NCBI RefSeq assembly: GCF_052060035.1
Contig: NZ_JBPOEA010000002.1
Location: 248,001-312,000, forward strand
Length of the DNA: 64,000 bases
Reading direction: 5' to 3'
DNA from: Fodinibius sp052060035
GTDB lineage: Bacteria > Bacteroidota > Rhodothermia > Balneolales > Balneolaceae
Positions 53,307-62,893 of this stretch are shown here, piece by piece (position 1 is the stretch's first letter; every line of letters begins with the position of its first letter). The notes below the pieces were generated by a model. That model worked only from the letters and a program-made list of their open reading frames with translations. It was not told the DNA's origin and searched no databases. Both the position numbers and the translations under genes were made by a program.

Positions 53307-55574
53307 TTACAGTGATGACAATATGCCGTTCCATTTGAGTTCCACAAATAGGCTTCGTCCGGGATCATTAAGCGGCATGGTTGATCCTTGCAGACTTCTA
53401 TTCAGATGTTCGTGATAGGTCACATTAAATAGGTTGTTAACGCCCGCCGAAAGCTGAATGCCGCGGCCTAACTGAGAATTCAGCTTGAAGTTTGTTAACA
53501 GGTATCCGTCCGTTGACTGCTCATCAAACGATTCGGCCACGCGGCTTTGTTGAGCCACACCACGAAGGTGAAGTTGAGGAATCAGTTTCCTATTCAGGAA
53601 GCTGTAATCCAGTTTCAGATTCGCTTCATAAGCCGGGATCTGTGGAAGATCTTCCTCCGTGGTCAAATTGCGTCCAATGGTATAGGCGGTGGACAAGTTG
53701 TAGCCCAGGTTATTGCGTCCGTTGTTTTGGAAGGTCAGTTCAAAGCCGTAAAGTGCAGCTTCATCTACATTCACAAATTGTTTGACGCCCGGTGCACCCA
53801 TCTGTTTAGGATTCAAATCGGGACGAACGGTTGCGCTGATATAGTCGGTTACATAGCTATAAAACAGCGATCCTTCTATACTGATTACCTCATTTGTATA
53901 GTTGAGCATCGTATCCACCTGGTGATTAGCTTCGGCGTTTAGCTGTGGATTTCCTACGTACTCATAGGGATCCATGCCGATAGCCAGGTAGTTAACGAAG
54001 AGCTCGTCCATGCCGGGGTAACGCTCCGAACGGCCCACCCAGAAGCCGGTCGTCCAGTTGGAATGCAGATCCTTGGTAAATCCAGCGCTGGTACTCCATC
54101 CCAGATGTTCCTGGTCGAGGCTACCCAGCGATTGTGCAAAATAGGTATCGGGATCGCTGGCATTGGAGTAGTAATAATCGAAGCGAGAGGAGATGACTAC
54201 ATTCCAGTCGCTGATGTTCGGCTGATATTCTACCACACCGCCAAAGCGATTGCGTTTGCCACCCTGCCAGACGTTGTCGGTGACGCTTTGTCCGGCCATG
54301 GGACCCGTGTTGAAATCCCGAGTGCGGAAGCCCTCCATATAGCGAAGGGTAGCATCGGTGCCGAACGTCCAGCTGCCGGATGCCGCCGGAAGCACATAGG
54401 AAAGATCATAGCCGTAGGTTTCCGTAGACAGATCGGTCACAGCCTCTACCATGTTTGACATTTGCCGATCGAGGTTATCCATCAGGTGTGCTACATACGA
54501 ACCAAAAACCGAGCTTTCAAAACGTCCATTTTCCAGGTTGGTGTTAGTGTAAGTCAGTGTAGCATTGGTGATATTATCCTCACGCATATCCATCATCAAG
54601 GCCGGATATTGGACGTCACGAGCAAAATTCTGGCTCAGCTTGGCTTTGATAGAATTTGCATCGTTTAGCTGAACGGATGTCTCAACCGTATATTCGGCAT
54701 TCGACATTCCCGCATTAACGCTATTTCCGGAACCATCCTCATAATTTTCTGTGGATGCAAAAGCCCCGTAAACGTTGGTTGTCCACCGACCGCCTTCTTT
54801 TTTGATGCCTCCGGCATAGCGCTGACGATCGATGTTACTTTCATAGCCCACTGTAAAATAGCTCGAGAGAACGGGTTCTCGGTAATAGTCCGGCTGCTGT
54901 GATTTAAAGTTGATGACACCGCCAAACGAAGGACCGTGTTTAAGGGCATAAGGACCTTTTAGGATTTCCACCTCTTCAATGTGTTCCATTTGAACGTGCG
55001 AGGTAGGCGGGTCCATGCGGTTGGGACAGGCTCCTTGCGATTGCAAAACCCCGTCCATTTCAACCATCAGCTGGTTCTTTTGAAAGCCGCGCAATACAGG
55101 ATCAACGCCGAATCCGCCGCCCTTGCGTATGCCTGAAATGTTGGGCGAATCCTTGAGAAATTGACCCGCATCATGGGAAAGGTTAACGGTTGAAATCGCA
55201 TCCATAAACTGGTCGGGTTGATTGGATGTTTTGCGAGCAATTATAGTGACTGGGCTCATTGCTTCCGTCGATTTTCGCAGCGTGATTATCTTGGATTTAT
55301 TAGCAGAAAGGCTAACAGTTTTGGGCTTGTATCCTACGTAGGTAATTCGAATTGAAAGTTCATTGACGTCAGCTGTAAAACTGAATTCACCATTAGAATT
55401 GGTAGTAGTGGTTAGATCTCTTTCGGTCCAATGTACGTGTGCTCCGACCAACGGCTTGTCATTTGATTGATCTAAAATTCTACCGGAAATAGTATGTTGT
55501 GCCCAAGTAGAATTTGAGAGGGCAAAAAGGAGCAATAATCCTATTGTTAGAGAAAAAAGTTTTAGTATACGCAT
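53307..55574 (-). CDS. oprC: TonB-dependent copper receptor, OprC/NosA type
   Basis: 755 aa. Signal to about 26 (TWAQ), a carboxypeptidase-like domain (about 27-100), plug and beta-barrel. The plug carries C183-P-N-R-M187 followed by DPPTSHV, the CxxxM copper motif, and the barrel carries H363-L-M365 followed by DN, the HxM motif. In Pseudomonas OprC the ligands recalled are C143, M147, H323 and M325; here the M-to-H distance is the same 176 residues. The family (OprC, NosA) imports copper, in NosA for nitrous-oxide reductase. It probably forms a unit with the Cys-rich gene upstream. Confidence 0.88.
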   Translation of the reverse strand: MRILKLFSLTIGLLLLFALSNSTWAQHTISGRILDQSNDKPLVGAHVHWTERDLTTTTNSNGEFSFTADVNELSIRITYVGYKPKTVSLSANKSKIITLRKSTEAMSPVTIIARKTSNQPDQFMDAISTVNLSHDAGQFLKDSPNISGIRKGGGFGVDPVLRGFQKNQLMVEMDGVLQSQGACPNRMDPPTSHVQMEHIEEVEILKGPYALKHGPSFGGVINFKSQQPDYYREPVLSSYFTVGYESNIDRQRYAGGIKKEGGRWTTNVYGAFASTENYEDGSGNSVNAGMSNAEYTVETSVQLNDANSIKAKLSQNFARDVQYPALMMDMREDNITNATLTYTNTNLENGRFESSVFGSYVAHLMDNLDRQMSNMVEAVTDLSTETYGYDLSYVLPAASGSWTFGTDATLRYMEGFRTRDFNTGPMAGQSVTDNVWQGGKRNRFGGVVEYQPNISDWNVVISSRFDYYYSNASDPDTYFAQSLGSLDQEHLGWSTSAGFTKDLHSNWTTGFWVGRSERYPGMDELFVNYLAIGMDPYEYVGNPQLNAEANHQVDTMLNYTNEVISIEGSLFYSYVTDYISATVRPDLNPKQMGAPGVKQFVNVDEAALYGFELTFQNNGRNNLGYNLSTAYTIGRNLTTEEDLPQIPAYEANLKLDYSFLNRKLIPQLHLRGVAQQSRVAESFDEQSTDGYLLTNFKLNSQLGRGIQLSAGVNNLFNVTYHEHLNRSLQGSTMPLNDPGRSLFVELKWNGILSSL

Positions 55575-55685
55575 AATTCAGATATGGTCTCATTTATCCG
55601 CATCAAAAACAGATACCGCTATAGCAATAGCGTTATTGAACTGCGATGCAGATTGGTTATTGAATTTGATTAAGAAATCAGAAGA

Positions 55686-56105
55686 TTATGCGTTAAGGCG
55701 GGGCGGACGGAAAATATCATCCGTAAAGATAAACAGGGGATGCTGGTTTAGATTTAGAAAAAAAGAAGTGGGAGAAAAGGTAATACTGCCAAAAGCAGAA
55801 ACCAGTGGGGCCTTGATCTGAAATGGGGCATTTGTGCCTATGGGTCTATTTCCATGATGATCGCAGCCGCATAGCTTTGTACCGTTAGAATCGTCGGCTG
55901 ATGTTGAATGGTTGCAGCTGCAAGCTTTTTTTGTATCTAGCGAACAGGAGCTATCACAATCGCCATCCATGCTACAGGCCATAGTTTCTCCACCATGATG
56001 AGCGTTCATCTGCTGCATTACGATGGGAGACAGACCTTGCAAAATTGATGCTCCCAAGAACAGGAATAAAACCGCTGACGATATGTATTTTAGCTTTTGA
56101 AACAA
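55686..56105 (-). CDS. Secreted Cys/His-rich protein, possible copper binder
   Basis: 139 aa from a TTG at 56105 (no ATG or GTG in frame). Signal or anchor segment at about 7-27. The middle (about 35-90) holds eight Cys and several His and Met: HHGGETMACSMDGDCDSSC, KKACSCNHS, LCGCDHHG. That composition suits Cu(I) binding. It sits 111 bases upstream of the copper receptor gene, on the same strand, with the shared operator 10 bases before the start. No family name recognised. Confidence 0.68.
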   Translation of the reverse strand: MFQKLKYISSAVLFLFLGASILQGLSPIVMQQMNAHHGGETMACSMDGDCDSSCSLDTKKACSCNHSTSADDSNGTKLCGCDHHGNRPIGTNAPFQIKAPLVSAFGSITFSPTSFFLNLNQHPLFIFTDDIFRPPRLNA

Positions 56106-56114
56106 GTTAAAATA

Positions 56115-56134
56115 ATAAGAGTATTTTGTCTTAA
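56115..56134. promoter_or_regulatory. Rrf2-type operator candidate, site 5 (upstream of Cys-rich/oprC unit)
   Basis: ATAAGAGTATTTTGTCTTAA keeps the WTAAGA-n8-TCTTAA format, ending 10 bases before the TTG of the minus-strand gene. The arms are less perfect than in sites 2 and 4. Confidence 0.65.
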
Positions 56135-56253
56135 TATACGAATTGCTCTTATTTTTTTAAAGATTAATAACAAGTTTTTCCATGCGTAAATGCAAATCCC
56201 GGAAAATAAATTCTTCATAATTTTAACCAAGAACAGGTTAAAATTTAGTATAT

Positions 56254-56271
56254 TGCGAGTGAATATTCGCA
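56254..56271. promoter_or_regulatory. TetR-type operator candidate at its own gene
   Basis: TGCGAGTGAATATTCGCA with perfect TGCGA/TCGCA ends and the GAGTGAA half also found at 62830-62845. It lies 27 bases before the TTG chosen as TetR start and covers an in-frame GTG (56259), which argues against that GTG as start. Confidence 0.55.
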
Positions 56272-56297
56272 TTTTTATCAAAACCCATTTTGGCCCA

Positions 56298-56867
56298 TTG
56301 GCAATTACAAAAAAACAGGCGATTTTAGAAACAGCGTTAGAACTTTTCGTATCCGAGGGTATTGATGCAACCTCTATTCGTTCCATAGCCGAGGGGGCTG
56401 ATACTGCTGAGGGCAATATTTATCGACATTTTAAAAGTAAAAATGATCTTGCCCGAACGATTTTTCTAAACTGTGCTACTCAATTTCGCAATACGCTGAA
56501 AGAAACCGCAGCACAGGGTTCCGACCCCGAAGAACAAATAGTAATTCTTATTAGAACTATTTTCGATTTTTCTTTTGATAGCAAAAAGGAGTTCTCCTAT
56601 ATATTGATTGCAAATCATCGAGAGGAAATCATTACCAAAGAAATGCTTTCGAAGCCCCTTCCTAAAGATGTATTTGTCGAAATACTCCAGGAGGGTAAAG
56701 AACGGGGGATTTTTGAACTGCCGGAGGACCCTGTCATCGCTGTTGCCTGGATTATAGGGATGGTACAACGGAGTATTATTTTTCTCCGCCGGAATATCAC
56801 TTCCCTGGAACCAGAAATTGTTATTGATGAGACCGTAGATGCTGCCTTGCGAATGCTGAGGAGATAG
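56298..56867 (+). CDS. TetR-family transcriptional regulator
   Basis: 189 aa from a TTG at 56298 (then AITKKQAILETALELF), the usual TetR N-terminus; the frame stays open upstream with no conserved sequence. HTH: GIDATSIRSIAEGADTAEGN followed by IYRHFKSKNDLARTIF. It probably represses itself and the TolC-adaptor-RND operon, since similar palindromes precede both. Confidence 0.87.
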   Translation: MAITKKQAILETALELFVSEGIDATSIRSIAEGADTAEGNIYRHFKSKNDLARTIFLNCATQFRNTLKETAAQGSDPEEQIVILIRTIFDFSFDSKKEFSYILIANHREEIITKEMLSKPLPKDVFVEILQEGKERGIFELPEDPVIAVAWIIGMVQRSIIFLRRNITSLEPEIVIDETVDAALRMLRR

Positions 56868-56877
56868 TTGTAACGAT

Positions 56878-57165
56878 CTATTTATTTTCTGATTGCAACT
56901 TTTTTATCAAGTCTATCTTTGTGTTCAATTGATTTGGATCATCTTCAATAGTGGAATACTCTATGATTTTTAGGTTAGAGTCTGCTATTAAAAGATTAAG
57001 TTTGTTTTTCTGGATACTGAACTTCTCTATAATATTTCCATTTTTATCAATGGCAACCGGGATACGCTCTTAGCGTGTTTGCATTTCGGTATGTTGGGCA
57101 ACAGCTGTGAGATTGACAATAAGAATTAGTCCCAAAACGGCTACACTTTTGGTTATGCCATCCAT
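56878..57165 (-). pseudogene. Small secreted-protein gene with an in-frame TAA
   Basis: ATG at 57165 gives MDGITKSVAVLGLILIVNLT then AVAQHTEMQTR, a clean signal peptide, then TAA at 57070-57072 (codon 32). The same frame continues ERIPVAIDKNGNIIEKFSIQ and on to a TAG at 56878, 95 codons in all, with normal-looking protein composition. No homologue recognised. Either a nonsense-inactivated gene, a sequencing error, or stop readthrough. Confidence 0.6.
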
Positions 57166-57191
57166 AACGATCTTTGTTTTGAAATTAAGAA

Positions 57192-57218
57192 GTACCTCCG
57201 GCTATCAACCGGAGGTAC
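57192..57218 (-). terminator. Hairpin after RND gene
   Basis: A perfect 10-bp stem, GTACCTCCGG (57192-57201) with CCGGAGGTAC (57209-57218), loop CTATCAA. On the minus strand it is followed by TTCTTAATTTC, a weak U-rich tail. Confidence 0.65.
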
Positions 57219-57264
57219 CTGATATCTCTTGTTAGGGATATAGGGTATGGGATAAGGGAACTTT

Positions 57265-60200
57265 CTAACTTTGATCATGGATTCTGATATTAATTCGGTT
57301 TGTGAGATCATCAATCAGCGTGTAAAAAACGGGTACCACAACCATAGTGAGAAGGCTTGAGGCTGTGAGGCCTCCGATAATAACAATGGCCATTGGAGAA
57401 AATCGTTCGGTTCCTAACGCAAGTTCCAGGGCCAGAGGGAGCATTCCAATTACTGTTGAAAATGTGGTCATCATGATGGGGCGAAACCTTACCTCCACAG
57501 ACTTTTTGACAATCTCTTCGCGACTTTGGCCTTCCATCTGGTGCAAAATAAAATCGATAAGGATCACCGAATTGTTTACCGCAATCCCGATTAGCAGTAT
57601 AAAGCCGATTAAGACCGACATAGAAATCACTTTACCTGTAATTTATTAAGCCAAGGGCGGCTCCCACGGCTACAAGGGGAACGGCAAGCATAACAGTAAA
57701 CGGATGGATGAAGGAACGGAATTGCGCAACGATCAGCAGGTAGACCCCAACCAAGGCTGCCAGTAAGGCTGATAACATCTGGGACCGTGATTCTTTGAGA
57801 TCTGAATTTTCGCCGGTAACTTTTAAATTATAGCCTTTAGGAATTTCCATTTCTGAAATCGAAGATTCAATATCAGCGATAACATGACTGAAAGCACGAT
57901 TATAAGTAAAGCCCAACACATCAGCTGTTCTTACAAGATTCTCCCGTGTGATGAGATTGGGAGCAAGTTTTACATCCGTTTTTGCAACAGAGGATAGGGG
58001 TAAACCGGGTTTTAATTTAGTCTGTAACACATCATCAAGTACTTTGCGCTGGGTAGAATCGTATCGAACCACAATATTGGGATCACTCCCATTAGAAGCA
58101 TCTAATTGTGTTACTGGAAGTCCATCAACAGCAGCAAACGTTTCTTGAGCAATATAGCTCGGCGTTAATCCATAGAAAGCAGTGTTCAGTCGGTCGACCG
58201 TAAATTGTACCTCAGGTCGTTCGAGCGTCCACTGTCGATAAATGTTAACAGCACCATCGATTTTACGTATTCGGTCGGCGACTGTTTTGGCCAGTGTGTT
58301 GAGTTGATTTAGGTCAGGACCTGAAATTTGTACATTAATGGGCGCAGCAGTGGTACTTTTTGCGGTACCTCCCATGGCTTTGAGTACAGCGGTGCGAATA
58401 CCGGGAATGCGATTAATCTTGGTGCGTAATTGATCTTCTATTTCCCAAATGGAGCGGCCACGCTCTTTTCGGGAAACCAGATCTACGGTAATAAATGCCT
58501 GTTGTATGCCCATAGCACCGGCATCACCAAAAAACTTTGCATCAGGTTCAAAACCTATTTGTGAAGTATAGTTTATAACGTCCGGATCTTTATTAAGAAG
58601 ATCTTCAATATCATGGACAATCGATTTGGTTTGTTCAAAAGAACTGCCTGCTTCTGCTTCCATCGATATAAAGAAAGAACCGGAATCCAGCTTGGGCAAG
58701 ACCTCCATCCCACGCATAGCCAAGAGGGCCATACTGCCAATAAAAATGAGTAATGTCCCGGTAAGTAAAATGGCCCGGTGTTTTAGCGACCAGTCAAGCA
58801 GCACTAAATAGCCGTCTCTTAGTTTGTCCATTCCTGCGTTGAAAGGAGCTATGTATTTTTTGATATAGGTTCCAATGGTAGATTTATGCTGTTCAAACAA
58901 GAAAAAGAGGAGGGGAATAAGCGTAACAGCCATCAGTATTGAGGCTCCGAACGCAAAAATCATGGTGAGTGATAGTGGGCCAAAAACCTTGCCGATAAAT
59001 CCCGTTAAAAATTGAAAAGGAATAAGTACAATAATCGTTGTGGCAACGCCCACAAGAACCGCAAAGAAAACTTCGTTGGTTCCTTCAATAGCAGCTTCTT
59101 TTGCAGAAAGATCTTCTTCGTCGTAATGTCGGCTGATATTCTCAATAACAACGACAGCCCCGTCAACGACCATACCAACCGCCAAAATAATGGCTGAAAG
59201 AGTTACCAGGTCTAGTTCCATGCCGTTAAGTTTCATAAGGGCAAATGCAAGTAAAAAACTCATGGGCATAGCGATACTCACAATAAAAGCGCGGCGAATG
59301 CTTTCGAGAAATCCGAAAATAATCAGGGAGGCCAGAAAGAGTGCAAGGGCTATTGAGGTAGCCATATTACTGGTTACCTGCTCAGTGAATGATCCCTCTT
59401 CGGTAGCAACTTCAAATTTTAGATCGGGATACGCTTGCTCAAGGGTTGATATCTCAGCAGTAACACGATCAACAACCTCAACGGTGTTAGCATCATCTTG
59501 TTGTAAGATTTGCAGGGCTACTACTTCAGTTCCATTCGCTAAAAATGCACTTTTGGGATCTGCTGCCCCATCTTCGACTTCTGCAATGTCGCCGATAAGC
59601 AGTCTCTGATTGTTTTCATTTCTAATAGGGATATTTTTCACCTCATTAGCAGTTGTCAGAGATTCATCAAAACGAAGCAGTACTTCACGCCGGCTGTTAT
59701 CAATGCTACCGAGCGGTTTCGATATATTGGCAGTCTGTATAGCTTGACTGATAGCAGAAAGCGTTAAGTTTGCAGCTTCCATGCGATCACGATCAATTGA
59801 AATATTAATCTGCCGCCGGTATCCGCCAAAAATATCTACAGAAGAAACACCACGGAGACGTTGCAGTGCCGGAGCAATTTCATTATCAGCAATTTGGCGG
59901 ACCTTTTTGAGATTGCCATCGTGAGCACTAACACCAAGCGTAATTACGGGCTTGTCGCTTGAATTTATTTTCAGGATACGGGGTTCGCTTATTGATTTGG
60001 GCAGGCTTCCCTTAATACGGCTTACTGCATTTTGCACATCAACTGCCGCTAAATCTACACTCACATCGTAGTGAAATTCAGCCGTAACCACCGAAAGCCC
60101 ATCTTGCGATTTGGAAGTGACTTTGGCTATACCATCCAGTGCAGCTACTTCCTCTTCAATATCTTCAGATACTTTTTCGGCTACGTCTAAAGCCGTAGCA

Positions 60201-60358
60201 CCGGGATACTGCGTGAGAATAGTAACAACAGGGGGGGATGTTTCCGGGAAAAGTGAAATTGGTAGTGTCAGGTACGACTGTGCACCGAATACAAGGATTG
60301 CCAGCATTAGTGCATAAATGGTGTACCTGTTTTTTATTGAAAATGCTGCCCAGCTCAT
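57265..60358 (-). pseudogene. RND efflux pump gene split by a +1 frameshift
   Basis: Two frames make one RND pump. The 908-codon part (57632-60358) runs from MSWAAFSIKNRYTIYALMLA to MLAVPLVAVGAALGLINYR and stops. The 121-codon part continues ISMSVLIGFILLIGIAVNNS to the end. At about 57640-57655 the minus strand reads TTAATAAATTACAGGTAAAG. Removing one A restores GLIITGKVISMSVLIG, the normal family sequence. The total length, 3094 nt, is one more than 3 x 1031, as expected for one extra base. Other motifs are intact: PISLFPETSPPVVTI, and GMVVDGAVVVIEN in helix 4 with the proton-relay Asp. Authentic loss or a sequencing error cannot be told apart. Confidence 0.82.
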
Positions 60359-60376
60359 AAATTGGTAATCTTAAAA

Positions 60377-61495
60377 TTATTTATTCAATGTTATTTCACG
60401 GGTGATTTCGACACGATCACCGGGTTCAACACTATTAACTCCGGAACTGATAATGTTATCATCTGGGGAAATATCACCTTTGACCTGGCGAAAATCACCG
60501 CGTTGAACGCCTAATTCTACTGGGATCGGTCTGGCCCTCGTTTGGTTGTCAATTTTAAACAGACGCGGTTGATCACTTCTTAAATCAATAGATGAGACAG
60601 GGGCTAAAAGAGCATTTTTTTGTTTGTTGATCGCAAACCTAAGGGTAACACCCGACCCTGAGGGACGATCATGAAAAGCGCTGTCAGGAAAAGAGGTGAA
60701 AACACGGATGCTCCGGAAAGGCGGTTTAGCTTGGGAATCTATCCGTTCTACGGTCCCCGCTATCGTATTATTGCTAAGTTTTGCTGTTACTGAACTGCCA
60801 ACTTTGATTCCTTTCCTAATATCCTGTTCCAGTACATCTGCATAAACGGTCGGTTGGCCTTGGTGGAAAAAGAAGATAGGTTGGTTGGGACCAATATTAC
60901 TGCCTTCGCGGATCATAATTGATCCGATAGTTCCTTTAGCGGGTGCATGCATGCGGGTCTGTTTTTGACGTTCCCGGACTTCTTCAAGTGCTGCCCTTGC
61001 CGCATAGAAACTGCTTAATGCCTGTTCATAGTTAAAGGCTGTCTTATTGAATACCGTTTGAGAAATAGCTCCATCTTTATACAGTGCACTGTCTATTGAT
61101 ACTTCTCGTTCCCAGAAAGATTGTGAGGATTTAGCTTTGTTAAACTCACTTTCAGCACGCCTGAGTTGAGCATCCAGTTCAGGTACAGCTACAGTAGCTA
61201 AAAGTTGGCCTTGTTGAACCTTCTCACCTTCCTCAACGAGTATTTGGTTGAGTGTTCCGCCTATACGAAAGGAAAGATTCCCATCTTTTGTTCCAGCTAC
61301 TGTTCCCAAGTATGGAAGTTGGTCAGCAATAGTTTTAACTGTTGGCTGGGTAATTTCAACAGGTACGGTGGTATCCTGATTGTAATTTGATTCTTGATCA
61401 GTAACTGCGTTTTCACTGGTCAACCATAGTACGGCACCAGTCCCAAACAAGGCTATAGTAAAGACGATCAAAATATCTTTCTTATTCATGTTCAT
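60377..61495 (-). CDS. RND efflux adaptor (membrane fusion protein)
   Basis: 372 aa. An N-terminal membrane anchor (about 7-26), a lipoyl/barrel half-motif (PYLGTVAGTKDGNLSFRIGG then QLLATVAVPELDAQL), a coiled-coil hairpin (RRAESEFNKAKSSQSFWERE ... AARAALEEVRERQKQTR), and the second lipoyl half MHAPAKGTIGSIMIREGSNI. It couples pump and TolC partner. It overlaps the TolC-like gene by 4 bases and is 18 bases from the pump gene. Confidence 0.92.
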   Translation of the reverse strand: MNMNKKDILIVFTIALFGTGAVLWLTSENAVTDQESNYNQDTTVPVEITQPTVKTIADQLPYLGTVAGTKDGNLSFRIGGTLNQILVEEGEKVQQGQLLATVAVPELDAQLRRAESEFNKAKSSQSFWEREVSIDSALYKDGAISQTVFNKTAFNYEQALSSFYAARAALEEVRERQKQTRMHAPAKGTIGSIMIREGSNIGPNQPIFFFHQGQPTVYADVLEQDIRKGIKVGSSVTAKLSNNTIAGTVERIDSQAKPPFRSIRVFTSFPDSAFHDRPSGSGVTLRFAINKQKNALLAPVSSIDLRSDQPRLFKIDNQTRARPIPVELGVQRGDFRQVKGDISPDDNIISSGVNSVEPGDRVEITREITLNK

Positions 61496-62811
61496 AACGA
61501 TTCACCTTTTGCCAATTTAATGGCTATTTCCTTATTCAATTGTCCTGTTAATACTGCAATATTAATATTTAGCATCCTAAGCTGAGCGCGCATGGCAAGT
61601 AGTTCTGCCCGCACGCTGTTTAATTTCGATTCTGTAGTAAGCAAATCAGTTAGGGTAGAGCGTCCCTGTTTATATGATTTAGATTCTAACCGATAGGTTT
61701 CTTCTAAGTATTCTGTACGAGTTCGGGTCGCTTGAATACGTTTTTGGGTTTCATATTGGGCATTGGTCAGTTTATTTAGTTGTTGGCGATATTGTTGTCG
61801 GGTTTTCTCTAACTGGATTTGCTTGGATTTTGCCTGCTTCTTTTTCACTTGGTTATTGACGACTTTTTTGCTGGCAAAAAGAGGGATGTTTAATCGTATT
61901 CCAACCATCCACTGATCATCAATTTCAAATTCACTTCCTGTTCTAAACTGTTCGACTGCGAAAAGATTGAATTGAGGTAAAAAAGCTCGATATGAAGCGC
62001 GGGCTTCAAGATCTACTGCCTTTTTTTGTTTTTTTGCTACAGAAATGCTTGGTGCGTCATTGGTTGAGGCTTGATCTGGATTAAAGAGCACATCTTCTTT
62101 AAAACGAAGTGAAGCAATCAGGTCTATACTTATTTTTTGCTCTATACCCAAGTCATCAGTCAGTACTTCTAAAAGCTCATCAATGGTATTTTCGGTTTCT
62201 ATTAAAGCGGTTTCTGCCTCTACTATTGTATCTTCAATTTTTAAGAGATCAACGTTTGCTATTCGTCCTTTCTGGTAAAGAGCTTGTAGCTGCTCCTTAT
62301 TCTTTTTAAGACTATAGACACGTTCATTTTGTACCTTCTTTAGTTCCTTAAGCTGCTGTAATTGAATATATGCCGAGGTTGTTGACTCAATCGTTTCCAT
62401 CCGCGCCAGTTCGTACTTTATATTAGCAGCATCGGCCAGTGCTTTTGTTTTTTTGCGCAATGCACCGCTTTCACCAAAATCAAAAACTTTCCATTCAACC
62501 TGAATGTTGGCTTCAAATAGTTGGTTGTCGAGGGGAGGAAAGGCCTCTTGCTTACGAATGGGGGTGACAATTTGCGGGTATTGTGACCGCGTATATGATA
62601 GGCTACTGTTTATTTTTGGGATATAATCGGAAGAAAGTAAACCGCTGCCTGCTTCCGCAGCTTCTTTATCAGCTTTTGCAATACGTGTATTTGTAGCATG
62701 CTCTAAAGATCGTTCTATTGCTTCAGCTAAGGAGATCGGTTTTTCCTGGGCAACAGCTGTTGCTACTAATCCCAAAAATATTAGAAAACTTGTTAATAGT
62801 GTACGTAACAA
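61492..62811 (-). CDS. TolC-family outer-membrane efflux protein
   Basis: 439 aa with a signal peptide (ending VATAVAQ). Two OEP repeats with long helical, Gln/Lys/Glu-rich segments (about 40-75, 110-190, 330-420) and strand parts such as INSSLSYTRSQYPQI and FNLFAVEQFRTGSEF. It is first gene of the efflux operon, with a TetR-type palindrome 19 bases upstream. Confidence 0.92.
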   Translation of the reverse strand: MLRTLLTSFLIFLGLVATAVAQEKPISLAEAIERSLEHATNTRIAKADKEAAEAGSGLLSSDYIPKINSSLSYTRSQYPQIVTPIRKQEAFPPLDNQLFEANIQVEWKVFDFGESGALRKKTKALADAANIKYELARMETIESTTSAYIQLQQLKELKKVQNERVYSLKKNKEQLQALYQKGRIANVDLLKIEDTIVEAETALIETENTIDELLEVLTDDLGIEQKISIDLIASLRFKEDVLFNPDQASTNDAPSISVAKKQKKAVDLEARASYRAFLPQFNLFAVEQFRTGSEFEIDDQWMVGIRLNIPLFASKKVVNNQVKKKQAKSKQIQLEKTRQQYRQQLNKLTNAQYETQKRIQATRTRTEYLEETYRLESKSYKQGRSTLTDLLTTESKLNSVRAELLAMRAQLRMLNINIAVLTGQLNKEIAIKLAKGESL

Positions 62812-62829
62812 AATAATTATTTATTATAA

Positions 62830-62845
62830 GTGAGCGTTCACTCAC
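62830..62845. promoter_or_regulatory. TetR-type operator candidate before efflux operon
   Basis: GTGAGCGTTCACTCAC; on the minus strand GTGAGTGAACGCTCAC, the common TetR-type form. It shares GAGTGAA with the palindrome at the tetR gene. Confidence 0.72.
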
Positions 62846-62893
62846 AATATAATTTTATTTAACTTCTAAGTCAATTTGAATACCAGATATTTT

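Noticed and set aside
54063..54458. 131-codon frame opposite the TonB receptor
   Set aside because: It is antisense to a clear receptor gene, with low-complexity composition and no start context.
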